Assembly: GCA_910577185.1 (NCBI GenBank)
Contig: CAJTLR010000058.1
Location: 1 to 24,097, forward strand
Reading direction: 5' to 3'
DNA: 24,097 bases
Source of the DNA: an uncultured Acetatifactor sp.
GTDB lineage: Bacteria; Bacillota; Clostridia; Lachnospirales; Lachnospiraceae
Shown here piece by piece: positions 1 to 7,800 of the stretch. A program made the position numbers and the translations under genes. How positions within the stretch are numbered: position 1 is the stretch's first letter; every line of letters begins with the position of its first letter. A model generated the notes under the pieces. The model saw only the letters and a list, made by a program, of their open reading frames with translations. It made no database searches and was not told the origin of the DNA.

Positions 1-1
1 G

Positions 2-853
2 GAAGTGGCGGGCGAAGAAACCGACTATGAGCAGGAGTACATCCGGCAGGAAAAGAGACTCCAGCTGGAGCAGCGGGTCATGGCATGCCAGCAGGCGCTG
101 GAGGAAGCGCAGCGGCAGAAAGAGACGGCGCTGCTGGAGGCAGCCAGAACCATGGAAGATGCGGAGTCTGTCAGAAGCCCCGACGCATCCGCTGTAAATA
201 TTTTAAGCCTGGACATAGGGTACCGGAAAGAGAAACTGGAACGGCTGGAACAGCTGGCACAGGCAGAAGGAAGAGTGTATGCGGAAGGAAACGGAATTGT
301 GGTGGACTGCCGTCTGCGCGTGGGGGAGCGGATTCCGGATGGGGCGGTGATTCTATATGCCCTGGATGACGGGGAGCGTGTGCTGAATACAGTATTTTAT
401 AAAGAACAACAAGAATATATTTCCGTTGGCACGCAGTTTGACATGGAAGTTTTCCTGCCCGATGGGAGCCGCCAAACAGGGACTGCCCTGCTTGAGTACC
501 TGGAAGAAGGAGAGGAAAGCTTACTTGGAGAATTGTCTTTTGACCTGCAGCAGACAAGAATCGGACAGTCTGCACAGCTTTCCTGTAAGTTACAGACGGA
601 TGTGTTTGAAACCGTGGTTCAGAAAACCTGCATTTATGATGGACCCGGTGAAACACATTACCTGTTTGTGGCAGAAGAGCACCAGGGGATTCTGGGAACC
701 GAATGGAGGGTGAGAAAGGTTAAAATCACCGTTGAGGATCAAAATGAAACCATGGCAGCAGTCAGCAGCGCGGAACTCACGTCGGAAAGCAGGGTGGTAG
801 CCGGATCGGACAAACAGCTTTTGGACGGGGCCGTGGTCAGGGTGGTAAACTGA
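2..853 (+). CDS. HlyD/MacA-type membrane fusion (periplasmic adaptor-like) protein, 5'-truncated by the window edge
   Basis: Probable adaptor subunit of an ABC or similar export system, anchored in the membrane and reaching outward. The reading frame is open to the left edge, and the GTG at 5 has no visible ribosome binding site, so the N-terminal membrane segment and first lipoyl half are probably outside the window. What is visible, numbering from the GTG: a charged alpha-helical coiled-coil stretch (about residues 5-90, rich in E, Q, R and A), then a barrel-sandwich half-motif around residues 89-120 (GRVYAEGNGIVVDCRLRVGE), then beta-barrel-like sequence to about residue 210 and a C-terminal beta-rich domain. 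This order (hairpin, second lipoyl half, barrel) is that of HlyD/MacA adaptors. It ends 83 bases before the next promoter. The partner transporter is not in view. The family call rests on architecture and is moderately sure. Confidence 0.6.
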   Translation, partial: EVAGEETDYEQEYIRQEKRLQLEQRVMACQQALEEAQRQKETALLEAARTMEDAESVRSPDASAVNILSLDIGYRKEKLERLEQLAQAEGRVYAEGNGIVVDCRLRVGERIPDGAVILYALDDGERVLNTVFYKEQQEYISVGTQFDMEVFLPDGSRQTGTALLEYLEEGEESLLGELSFDLQQTRIGQSAQLSCKLQTDVFETVVQKTCIYDGPGETHYLFVAEEHQGILGTEWRVRKVKITVEDQNETMAAVSSAELTSESRVVAGSDKQLLDGAVVRVVN

Positions 854-900
854 ATTTTCTCCGATTGTCAGATACAGGCAAAATTTGGCAAAAAATACAG

Positions 901-929
901 TTGTAATTCCGGAAGCTTTTTGTTATAAT
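901..929 (+). promoter_or_regulatory. Sigma-A-type promoter for the 6S-like RNA
   Basis: A -35 box TTGTAA (901-906), a spacer of exactly 17 bases and a perfect -10 box TATAAT (924-929). Predicted transcription start is about 936, which coincides with the start of the structured RNA. Confidence 0.8.
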
Positions 930-935
930 AAATCT

Positions 936-1141
936 AGCCTGAGATGTGCGACAACTCCTGCTTGTTTTGAACCTACATTACTTTAAACGGGATTCCTATA
1001 TTGCCAAGTGGCTGTCAAGCCCTCACTCCATTTTCGAATGGAGGATTGGAAGGGAAGGCAAAAGCTTTGGTTGCGGTTACCCACCTAGCATTGCTAGGAG
1101 TCAGAGAGCAGGGGGCGGCATTTTGGGCACGTGATACAGAA
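936..1141 (+). ncRNA. ssrS: 6S RNA (SsrS), RNA polymerase-binding regulator
   Basis: 6S RNA binds the sigma-70/A holoenzyme as a promoter mimic and lowers transcription in stationary phase. The stretch is noncoding, has its own promoter and its own terminator, and is about 205 nt long, in the usual 6S range. The ends pair: CTG (939-941) with CAG (1137-1139), GTGC (946-949) with GCAC (1127-1130), and CCTGCT (957-962) with AGCAGG (1106-1111), giving the long irregular rod expected of 6S. Inside are a CTCCATT-TTCG-AATGGAG hairpin and a CCTAGC-ATT-GCTAGG hairpin. The 5' part (CCTGAGATGTG..., TTGAACCTACATTAC) resembles Firmicutes 6S RNA from memory. I did not run a covariance model, so the family name is likely but not proven. 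A 62-codon reading frame across it has no ribosome binding site and is not believed. Confidence 0.7.
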
Positions 1142-1142
1142 G

Positions 1143-1171
1143 AAAAAGGCAGTCCTTCCGGACTGCCTTTT
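1143..1171 (+). terminator. Intrinsic terminator of the 6S-like RNA
   Basis: Perfect 8-bp stem GGCAGTCC (1148-1155) / GGACTGCC (1160-1167), TTCC loop, preceded by five A and followed by TTTT. The A and T tracts can extend the stem. Confidence 0.88.
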
Positions 1172-1314
1172 CATCATATAAAAGTTCGGACTGCGGGGAA
1201 GGCAGATTCTTTTATGCCATACCGGAAAGAATTTTCCCGGCGGTGATTCCATATGATAGAAGTAAGGCAGATAATTTTAAGGTGGCATTTGCTGACGGTG
1301 CCGGGAGAAGAATT

Positions 1315-3444
1315 TTGGATAAAAACAGATGGAGATTAAATAAATCACAGAGGCTGCAGATGAAGGCATTTGTCTGCCTGCTTGGGATTCTTTTGCTGGT
1401 GATACTGCTGCTTGCCAGGCTGGCTCTGTTTCTGATACATAAAGGGGATGATGAGGAAATGGCAGAACCCACACCCGAGCCCCATATCCCTGTGAAGAAC
1501 CTGTTTTCCAATGTATGGATTATGGAGATAGATGAGGAAGGAATGCTGATTTTCAGGGACGGTGCAAGCGAGAAATATCCCTGGGGTGCGGTGGAAGGCG
1601 AGGACGGAAGGGAAGTTTTCTACCGGGCAGACAGCTCTCTGAGGGAGCAGGTGGCGGATGTGGAAGTGACGGATGGAAAAGTTACATCCGTTACAGGCAT
1701 GACGGATAAGATCAACGGAAAAATTCTCAGCGCCGGAGAGGGCTTTATCGAAGTGGAAGGATATGGAAAGCTCTCCCTGGCATCCGATTACAAAGGATAC
1801 CGGCTGTATGACGCGCTGGAGATGTGTACGGCGTCCGACTTGTGCTTCGGATATGAATTCACGGATTTGTGTATGGAAAACGGGGAAATCTGCGCGGTCC
1901 TCATGGTCAGGGAAGAGGCCATGGAATATATCAGGGTTTTGATCCGATCATCGGATTACGATGGCCTTTTCCATGATAAGCCCCTGGTCACCTGCGATAC
2001 GGATTTCACTGTGGCCTACGGACCCTATGACAATCCGAAGCAGGAACATCATGCGGCGGGGGAGGAAGTGGAGTTTGGCTATGAGAGCAGCTATTTTGAG
2101 ACGGAGCGCATCAGGGTTATTCCGGATGTGCTGACGGGAAAGGTGATTATTAAAAACTGTAACCGCAGCCAGGGCGTTCCTTCTTATAGGGGGCAAATGG
2201 ATTTTCTGAAAACAGATGACGGCATAGTGGCGGTAAATGAGGTGCTGCTGGAGGAATATCTCTACAGCGTGGTCCCCAGCGAGATGCCGGCGAAATATCC
2301 TTTTGAGGCGCTGAAAGCACAGGCTGTCTGTGCCAGAACCTATGCCTACGGCCATATGGAACATGCAGGCTACCCCCGATACGGCGCCCATGTGGACGAC
2401 AGTACTTCCTACCAGGTGTACAATAATATACTGGAGCAGGAGAGTACGACCACGGCGGTAAAGGAAACCTATGGGCAGCTGCTGCGCACGGAATCCGGCG
2501 ACCTTGCGGGCACTTATTATTATTCCACTTCCTGCGGTGTGGGAAGCGACCCCAATATCTGGAAGACGGAGGCTGCCCCGGCCCTGACGGCATATCTGCG
2601 GGCGAAACCTTTGAGCAGGGACGCCATGGCCGAAGAGCTGGCCCGAAAGGGAGATTCTTCAGGGGAAGAAGGCAGCGCCGGAGAAAATGACCCTTCCGGT
2701 ATAGGCCAGGGTGACAGCGGGGAAGATACGCCGGAAAGCCCTGACATGGAAGATGGCGGTGAGGATGCCTTACCCGGCACGGGGCAGACAGAGCCCGGCG
2801 GGGAAGACGCTCCGGCGGATTCCGGGCAGACAGACCCGGGAGAAAGTCTCAGGGACGAGAAGACTTTTGCCACCTTTATTTCCGCTGTCAATGAAGATGA
2901 CTTTGAGTCAGGGGAAGGATGGTACAGATGGAGTTACCAGACTGAGGAACTGGACACGGAACATATGCTGGAAGTCCTGCAGAAGCGGTACGCCGCCAAC
3001 AGCAGGCTGGTTCTCACCTGGAAAGATGGGGAATATGTCAGTGAAACCATTCAGGAACTGGGTGATATTACGGACATTTATATCGAGAAGCGGGGCAGCG
3101 GGGGTGTGGCGGACGAACTTGTGATAGAGGCGGGAGATCAGAAAATAAAGGTTATCTCCGAACACAATATCCGCTATGTGCTCAATGACGGGAAATCGGA
3201 TGTGCTGCGCCAGGACGGATCCCGGGTGTCATCGGCCAATCTCCTGCCAAGCGGTTTTTTTACCATAACGACTGGAAAAGAAAACGGAAATGTGATAGGA
3301 TATACTCTGACCGGCGGGGGATTTGGCCATGGAGTGGGAATGAGCCAGAACGGCGCCAGGGCCATGGCGGAAGAAGGGTATTTTGCAGAAGAGATTCTTT
3401 TGTATTTTTATGAAAACTGTGCCATAGAAAATATATATGAGTAG
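1315..3444 (+). CDS. Membrane-anchored SpoIID/LytB-domain protein
   Basis: SpoIID-domain proteins are peptidoglycan-active enzymes (lytic transglycosylase in SpoIID of Bacillus), acting outside the membrane. Start: I prefer TTG at 1315 because GGGAG lies 7 bases upstream. GTG at 1243 is in frame and adds 24 residues but lacks a ribosome binding site. From 1315 the protein has 709 residues: a short basic N-terminus, a membrane segment at about 17-38, roughly 260 residues of unassigned beta-rich sequence, then the SpoIID domain. The domain shows the conserved PSEMP with its glutamate near 323, followed by ALKAQAVCARTYA, and the C-terminal FGHGVGMSQNGA near 670. Between these two blocks lies an acidic, Gly/Pro/Ser-rich low-complexity insert (about 445-517). 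The protein is about twice the length of classical SpoIID (about 340), so it is a paralogue and not necessarily the sporulation protein. The next gene starts 11 bases after its stop. Confidence 0.88.
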   Translation: MDKNRWRLNKSQRLQMKAFVCLLGILLLVILLLARLALFLIHKGDDEEMAEPTPEPHIPVKNLFSNVWIMEIDEEGMLIFRDGASEKYPWGAVEGEDGREVFYRADSSLREQVADVEVTDGKVTSVTGMTDKINGKILSAGEGFIEVEGYGKLSLASDYKGYRLYDALEMCTASDLCFGYEFTDLCMENGEICAVLMVREEAMEYIRVLIRSSDYDGLFHDKPLVTCDTDFTVAYGPYDNPKQEHHAAGEEVEFGYESSYFETERIRVIPDVLTGKVIIKNCNRSQGVPSYRGQMDFLKTDDGIVAVNEVLLEEYLYSVVPSEMPAKYPFEALKAQAVCARTYAYGHMEHAGYPRYGAHVDDSTSYQVYNNILEQESTTTAVKETYGQLLRTESGDLAGTYYYSTSCGVGSDPNIWKTEAAPALTAYLRAKPLSRDAMAEELARKGDSSGEEGSAGENDPSGIGQGDSGEDTPESPDMEDGGEDALPGTGQTEPGGEDAPADSGQTDPGESLRDEKTFATFISAVNEDDFESGEGWYRWSYQTEELDTEHMLEVLQKRYAANSRLVLTWKDGEYVSETIQELGDITDIYIEKRGSGGVADELVIEAGDQKIKVISEHNIRYVLNDGKSDVLRQDGSRVSSANLLPSGFFTITTGKENGNVIGYTLTGGGFGHGVGMSQNGARAMAEEGYFAEEILLYFYENCAIENIYE

Positions 3445-3455
3445 GAGCAAGTCAG

Positions 3456-4295
3456 GTGGTTCGGAAGATATATCAGATGATAAATGATTTTTCGGTGCAG
3501 ATGAAGAAACGGGATATCAGCACCTATGCGGCCAGTATAGCATTTTTCTTTTTTCTGTCCGTGGTGCCCATGCTGATCATGATCTGCACCATAATACCGT
3601 TTACGCCCCTGACCGAGGAAAATCTGGTGGAGCTGGTGACGGATTTTCTGCCTGACCAGGTGGATACCCTGGCGGAAAGCCTGATTTCCGAGGTATATGA
3701 CAAATCGGCGGGAATTCTGTCTTTTGCCATTATTGCCACCATCTGGTCGGCGGCGAAAGGGGTGATGGCCCTGATGCGGGGGCTGAACGCCATAAACGGT
3801 GTGGAAGAAAAACGGAATTATTTTGTGGTGAGGGCCATTGCGTCCTTTTATACCCTGGTGATGCTGGTGGTGGTGATTCTGTCTTTGTTTGTGATGGTGT
3901 TCGGCGATCAGCTGGTGACGCTGGCTCTGCACAGGATTCCGCAATTGCAGAAACTGGTTTCCTTTGCCATGAATTTCCGCTTCCTTTTTGTATGGGCGGT
4001 ACTGTCCGTTCTGTTTGCGGCAGTGTATGCCTATGTGCCGGATAAAAAGCTTTCTTTCCGGGAACAGATTCCAGGGGCTGTTTTCTCTGCAGTGGTATGG
4101 AGTATTTTTTCCTGGTTTTTTTCCTATTATGTGACTTACGGCAATTCTTACGGCATTTACGGCAGCTTGTCCATTATCATTATTGTGTTGCTGTGGATGT
4201 ATTTCTGTATGTACATCATTATGATCGGGGCTTACATAAACCAGTATTTTGAACCGGTGAACAAAAAGCTGGCGAAGGGTGAAAAAGTATTTTGA
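3456..4295 (+). CDS. YihY/BrkB-family inner membrane protein
   Basis: Integral membrane protein of the YihY/virulence-factor-BrkB family (formerly misnamed ribonuclease BN). The biochemical role of the family is unsettled. The 279-residue length is typical. About six hydrophobic segments are visible: near residues 24-45, 88-107, 126-150, 173-194, 208-228 and 236-262. The family features YAASIAFFFFLSVVPM near the N-terminus, SAAKGVMALMRGLNAING after the second segment and YGIYGSLSIIIIVLLWMY near the C-terminus are present. The start is GTG at 3456, with AGGAG (3443-3447) 8 bases upstream and overlapping the stop codon of the SpoIID-like gene, so the two are almost certainly co-transcribed and coupled. 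A strong terminator follows. Confidence 0.93.
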   Translation: MVRKIYQMINDFSVQMKKRDISTYAASIAFFFFLSVVPMLIMICTIIPFTPLTEENLVELVTDFLPDQVDTLAESLISEVYDKSAGILSFAIIATIWSAAKGVMALMRGLNAINGVEEKRNYFVVRAIASFYTLVMLVVVILSLFVMVFGDQLVTLALHRIPQLQKLVSFAMNFRFLFVWAVLSVLFAAVYAYVPDKKLSFREQIPGAVFSAVVWSIFSWFFSYYVTYGNSYGIYGSLSIIIIVLLWMYFCMYIIMIGAYINQYFEPVNKKLAKGEKVF

Positions 4296-4308
4296 AAACC
4301 GCTTCCGA

Positions 4309-4368
4309 AATATGTCGGACAGATGATATGCCATGGCGGGTATATCGTTTGTCCGACATATTTTTTGT
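4309..4368 (+). terminator. Long-stem intrinsic terminator after the yihY-like gene
   Basis: A 13-bp perfect outer stem, AATATGTCGGACA (4309-4321) with TGTCCGACATATT (4350-4362), an imperfect inner stem around CCATGG, and a T-run at 4361-4366. The next 70 bases up to the blaI promoter hold no gene. Confidence 0.9.
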
Positions 4369-4440
4369 GTACAGCCCTGTGCAGAATCGAGTATCGCCGC
4401 GCGGGGCGCGTACAGCTTTTGCTGCCAGAGAGAAAAAAAG

Positions 4441-4490
4441 GTTGACAACTGTGATACAAAGAGGTAAAATATAGTTGACTGATGTAATAC
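4441..4490 (+). promoter_or_regulatory. Candidate BlaI-type operators (paired 17-bp repeats)
   Basis: Two copies of a 17-base element, GTTGACAACTGTGATAC (4441-4457) and GTTGACTGATGTAATAC (4474-4490), match at 13 of 17 positions and start 33 bases apart, about three helical turns. The first covers the -35 box; the second covers the expected transcription start. Half-sites ending in TGTAATAC resemble known BlaI/MecI operator halves. Autoregulation by the adjacent BlaI-type gene is an inference. Confidence 0.55.
4442..4470 (+). promoter_or_regulatory. Promoter of the blaI-M56 operon
   Basis: Consensus -35 TTGACA (4442-4447), 17-base spacer, -10 TAAAAT (4465-4470), giving a start near 4477. The strength of the boxes suits a promoter held down by a repressor. 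Confidence 0.85.
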
Positions 4491-4509
4491 GAAAGTGGAG
4501 GAACCGAAA

Positions 4510-4884
4510 TTGGACGAGAAAGAGATCATTTTACAACAAAGCGAACGCTATATCATGGAGAAACTGTGGGAAGAAAGTCCCATGACCATAATGCAGCTGT
4601 ATCACGCACTGAAAAAGGAGCCGGGCTGGAGCAAGAGCACCGTCAACACTCTTCTGGGCAGAATGGTGGAAAAGGAAATCATCTATTATGAAGAGGGTAA
4701 AAAAGCGAGACAGTATTATCCTGCCATACAGAGGGAGGACGCTGCGGTGGCAGAGACGGAGAGCCTGCTGAAGAGAGTTTACAGAGGTTCCGTAGGCATG
4801 ATGATGAGCACCATGATCAAGAAGAACGCACTCAGTGAAGCAGAGATGGACGAACTGTACGAGATTCTGCGGAAAGGAAAATAA
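4510..4884 (+). CDS. BlaI/MecI/CopY-family transcriptional repressor
   Basis: Winged-helix repressor that binds as a dimer to operators and is inactivated by cleavage when its partner M56 protease is triggered. It has 124 residues from TTG at 4510, the usual family length. That start is preferred because GGAGG (4497-4501) sits 8 bases upstream; GTG at 4495 would put the ribosome binding site inside the gene. The N-terminal half carries the family signature SERYIMEKLWEESPMTIMQL and the recognition-helix region SKSTVNTLLGRMVEKEII, followed by the wing (YYEEGKKARQYYPAI). The C-terminal third is the helical dimerisation region. The start codon of the M56 gene follows one base after the stop (TAATATG). 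No beta-lactamase gene is adjacent, so the controlled trait is probably this operon itself and distant genes. Confidence 0.92.
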   Translation: MDEKEIILQQSERYIMEKLWEESPMTIMQLYHALKKEPGWSKSTVNTLLGRMVEKEIIYYEEGKKARQYYPAIQREDAAVAETESLLKRVYRGSVGMMMSTMIKKNALSEAEMDELYEILRKGK

Positions 4885-4885
4885 T

Positions 4886-7800
4886 ATGCCCGAAGTGATC
4901 ATTACATCCTCTTTGTTGATAATCGCGCTGACTTTGCTGCGCAGAGTTTGGAGAGGCCGGATCAGCAGCCGGCTGCAGTATGGCCTGTGGCTCATTGTGG
5001 CCCTGCGGCTTTTAGTTTTTGTGCCTGTATTCGGAAATTCTTTCAGCATCATGAACGCGGTATATTACATCACGGGGGAAATAGAGAACCACGTGGAAGA
5101 AAAACAGCTTTCCGGAGAATTGTCTTCCGGGGAAAAGACTGCAGCCCCTGTCCAAAGCGCGAAAGAGGCCGTTGTGAAAGTACCGGCCTTCTCCAAAGGC
5201 AGTGCGGCAGGAACAGTGGCTGACGTGGAAGAAGCGGGAAACCTCACCTGGCTGCAGAGAAAAAACCATGAAAATGCCCATGTCAGTACGGACATGGCAG
5301 AAACCATTCCGGCAGAAAAACTCCGGCTGTCGATAAAGAATCTGGCGGCTGACAAGGCAGAGGAAAGGAATGCAGGGGTTAGGGTTCTGAAGTATGTGTG
5401 GTATGCAGGGATGGCCGTCATGGTACTGTGGATGCTTTGCTGCGGAATGGTATTCCGGCGCCGGCTTTACCGGGAAAGGCGTTTCCTGGCCGTGTGCGGG
5501 AACCGGAAGGTGTATGTGGCCGGCAGTCTGGATTCCCCTTGTCTGTACGGACTTTTTCGCCCGGCTGTGTACCTGACAACGGAGAGCCTGGAGAAGGAAC
5601 GGTACCGGGAACATGCCCTTGCCCACGAAATGACCCACTACCGTCAGCTGGACCATATCTGGGCCCTGGTCAGGCAACTGTGCCTGATTCTCCACTGGTT
5701 TAATCCCCTGGTGTGGCTGGCAGCCCGGCTGTCCGTCAGGGACTGTGAATCGGCCTGTGATGAGGGAACCGTTAGGATCCTTGGGGAAGAGCAGAGGGAA
5801 GGCTACGGATGCACACTCATAGAAATGACGAATCTTTCCGGGAAGCGGCGGAGGGCCATGGGTTTTGCGGCAGGTCTGTCCAACGGGAAAAAGGAATTAA
5901 AGGAAAGAATCCGCCTGCTGGCGTCGGACAAAAAGAAGACCGGCATGACGGCGGCCGCGGCGGTTGTCTGCGGTATTGCGCTGGCCGCCTGTTCTTTCGG
6001 GGGAAGCCGGGAGGAAGCGGCAATGGGACGCTATGTGGAGGAAGCGGTGGAATTTGACGGAGGGGGCAGGGAGTTTTCCGCGCTGGCCCAGGATGGGGGA
6101 AAAATCCGGCTCATGGCAGCGGCGGGACTGGATTATCTCTCTTCCGACGGCGGTGCGACATTTTATAAGGCGGGTACGGAAGAGATGGCAGCAGGGCCCG
6201 GGAGCCTGAATCAGGAAAGGACCGTGAATCCGGCAGTGACGCCCGGAGGCGGCAGGATATATATGGAATATGATGTCTCCTATTCCAATGAGGAACCGGT
6301 TGTCACTTCCCGTACTGTCCTGGTTACGGAAGCGGGGGAGGAGAAGATCCTGGATGTTTTTGGGGACAATTATACTTGTTTCTGGTATGCGGAAGGATCC
6401 TTTTATGCCTATGTCTTTACAGATGGAGAAGGAGAAGTGCCCCGGTATTACAAGGTGGACCCGGTCACGGGAGAGACGGAATTTATACTGGAGCAGAATA
6501 TTCATGCCTATTATATGGCAGCCCATGAAAACCTGCTCTATGTGATGGGGAATGAGGGTGTGCTGATTTATGATATGGACGCGGAGAAGGTGACGGAGAA
6601 GCAGGACCAGATTCTCTCTTCCTTTGTGGCTGGGAAATTCACAATGAAGAGTAATATACCGGTTATGATATATCCCTATGGGGATGGAGTTTATCTTCTC
6701 ACGCGCCAGGGACTGTACTGGCATGAACTGTATGGGGAAACCGTGGACCAGATTATAGACGGCAATCTGTGTACCATGGGAAACGGTGAAAAAGTATTTA
6801 CGGGTATGGCAGTCCGGGAGACAGAGGACAGGCCGGAATTTCTGGTACTGTATGACGGCAGGGAACTGATGCGCTATACTTATGATCCCACTTTGCCCAC
6901 AGTGCCGGACGCCCTGCGGGTATACAGTGTCCACAGGGACAGTCAGGTGGCCCGGGCAGTGAATGCCTTCCGGGCACAGAATCCCGATTTGACTGTGATT
7001 TATGAGGTGGGACTGGACACTGCCTACGGTGCCACCGTGGATGATGTTCTGAAAGAACTGGCCACGGAAATGGGGGCGGGAAAAGGACCGGACATACTGA
7101 TCATGGATGATATTCCCTATGAGTCGTATCTGGAAAAGGATGTGTTGATGGACTTGTCCGATCTGCGGGAAAGTATGACAAAAGAGGAGTATTTTGTCAA
7201 TGTAATCGATGGATTTGCAGAGGAGAAAGGCCTTTTCACCATACCCATGTCCTTTGCCATACCGGTTCTGGGAGGAGACAGCGGCATAGAGGGCGCAGAG
7301 ACCCTGGCTGATCTGGCAGACCGGCTGGAGGCGAAACGGGAAAAGGGGGAGGATACTTTTGTGTTCTGTACCTGGGATGCGGAAAGCACCCTGCGGCTGC
7401 TGGCCCAGTCCAGCCAGGGAGCATGGATGAAAGATGGTGCGCTGGATAAAGAAAGCGTGACGGAATTTCTGACCCAGGCCCGGAGAATCTATGAGATACA
7501 GTTTGCTGTGGAAGCAGATCCTTATGAAGATTGTCCGTACTATTATTCTTCCCACTCGGGACTGGCCGAAACGGGCGGAATGTGGACGATTGATCCCCAG
7601 CAGTATCCTCTGGCAAGACGTTTTGATTCCGATGGGGCGTTCGGCATGATAGATAAGATTACAGTCGAGTTTGCCGAGGAGGACGCGCCATATTATGCAG
7701 GCTTTGTCAGTGGCGGAGAAAAGGATTTTCAATTCTTCCTGGGAATGCGCAAGGAGGGGGAGACTTATGTGAGGATGCCGGGACAGCGGTACGGCGAATG

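Noticed and set aside
946..1134. 62-codon frame (and an overlapping 81-codon frame) in the 6S region
   Set aside because: No ribosome binding site; the stretch has paired ends, hairpins, a promoter placed for an RNA and a terminator, which fit a noncoding RNA better.
4292..4474. 60-codon frame between the yihY-like and blaI genes
   Set aside because: It runs through the long terminator hairpin and the blaI promoter, and lacks a ribosome binding site.
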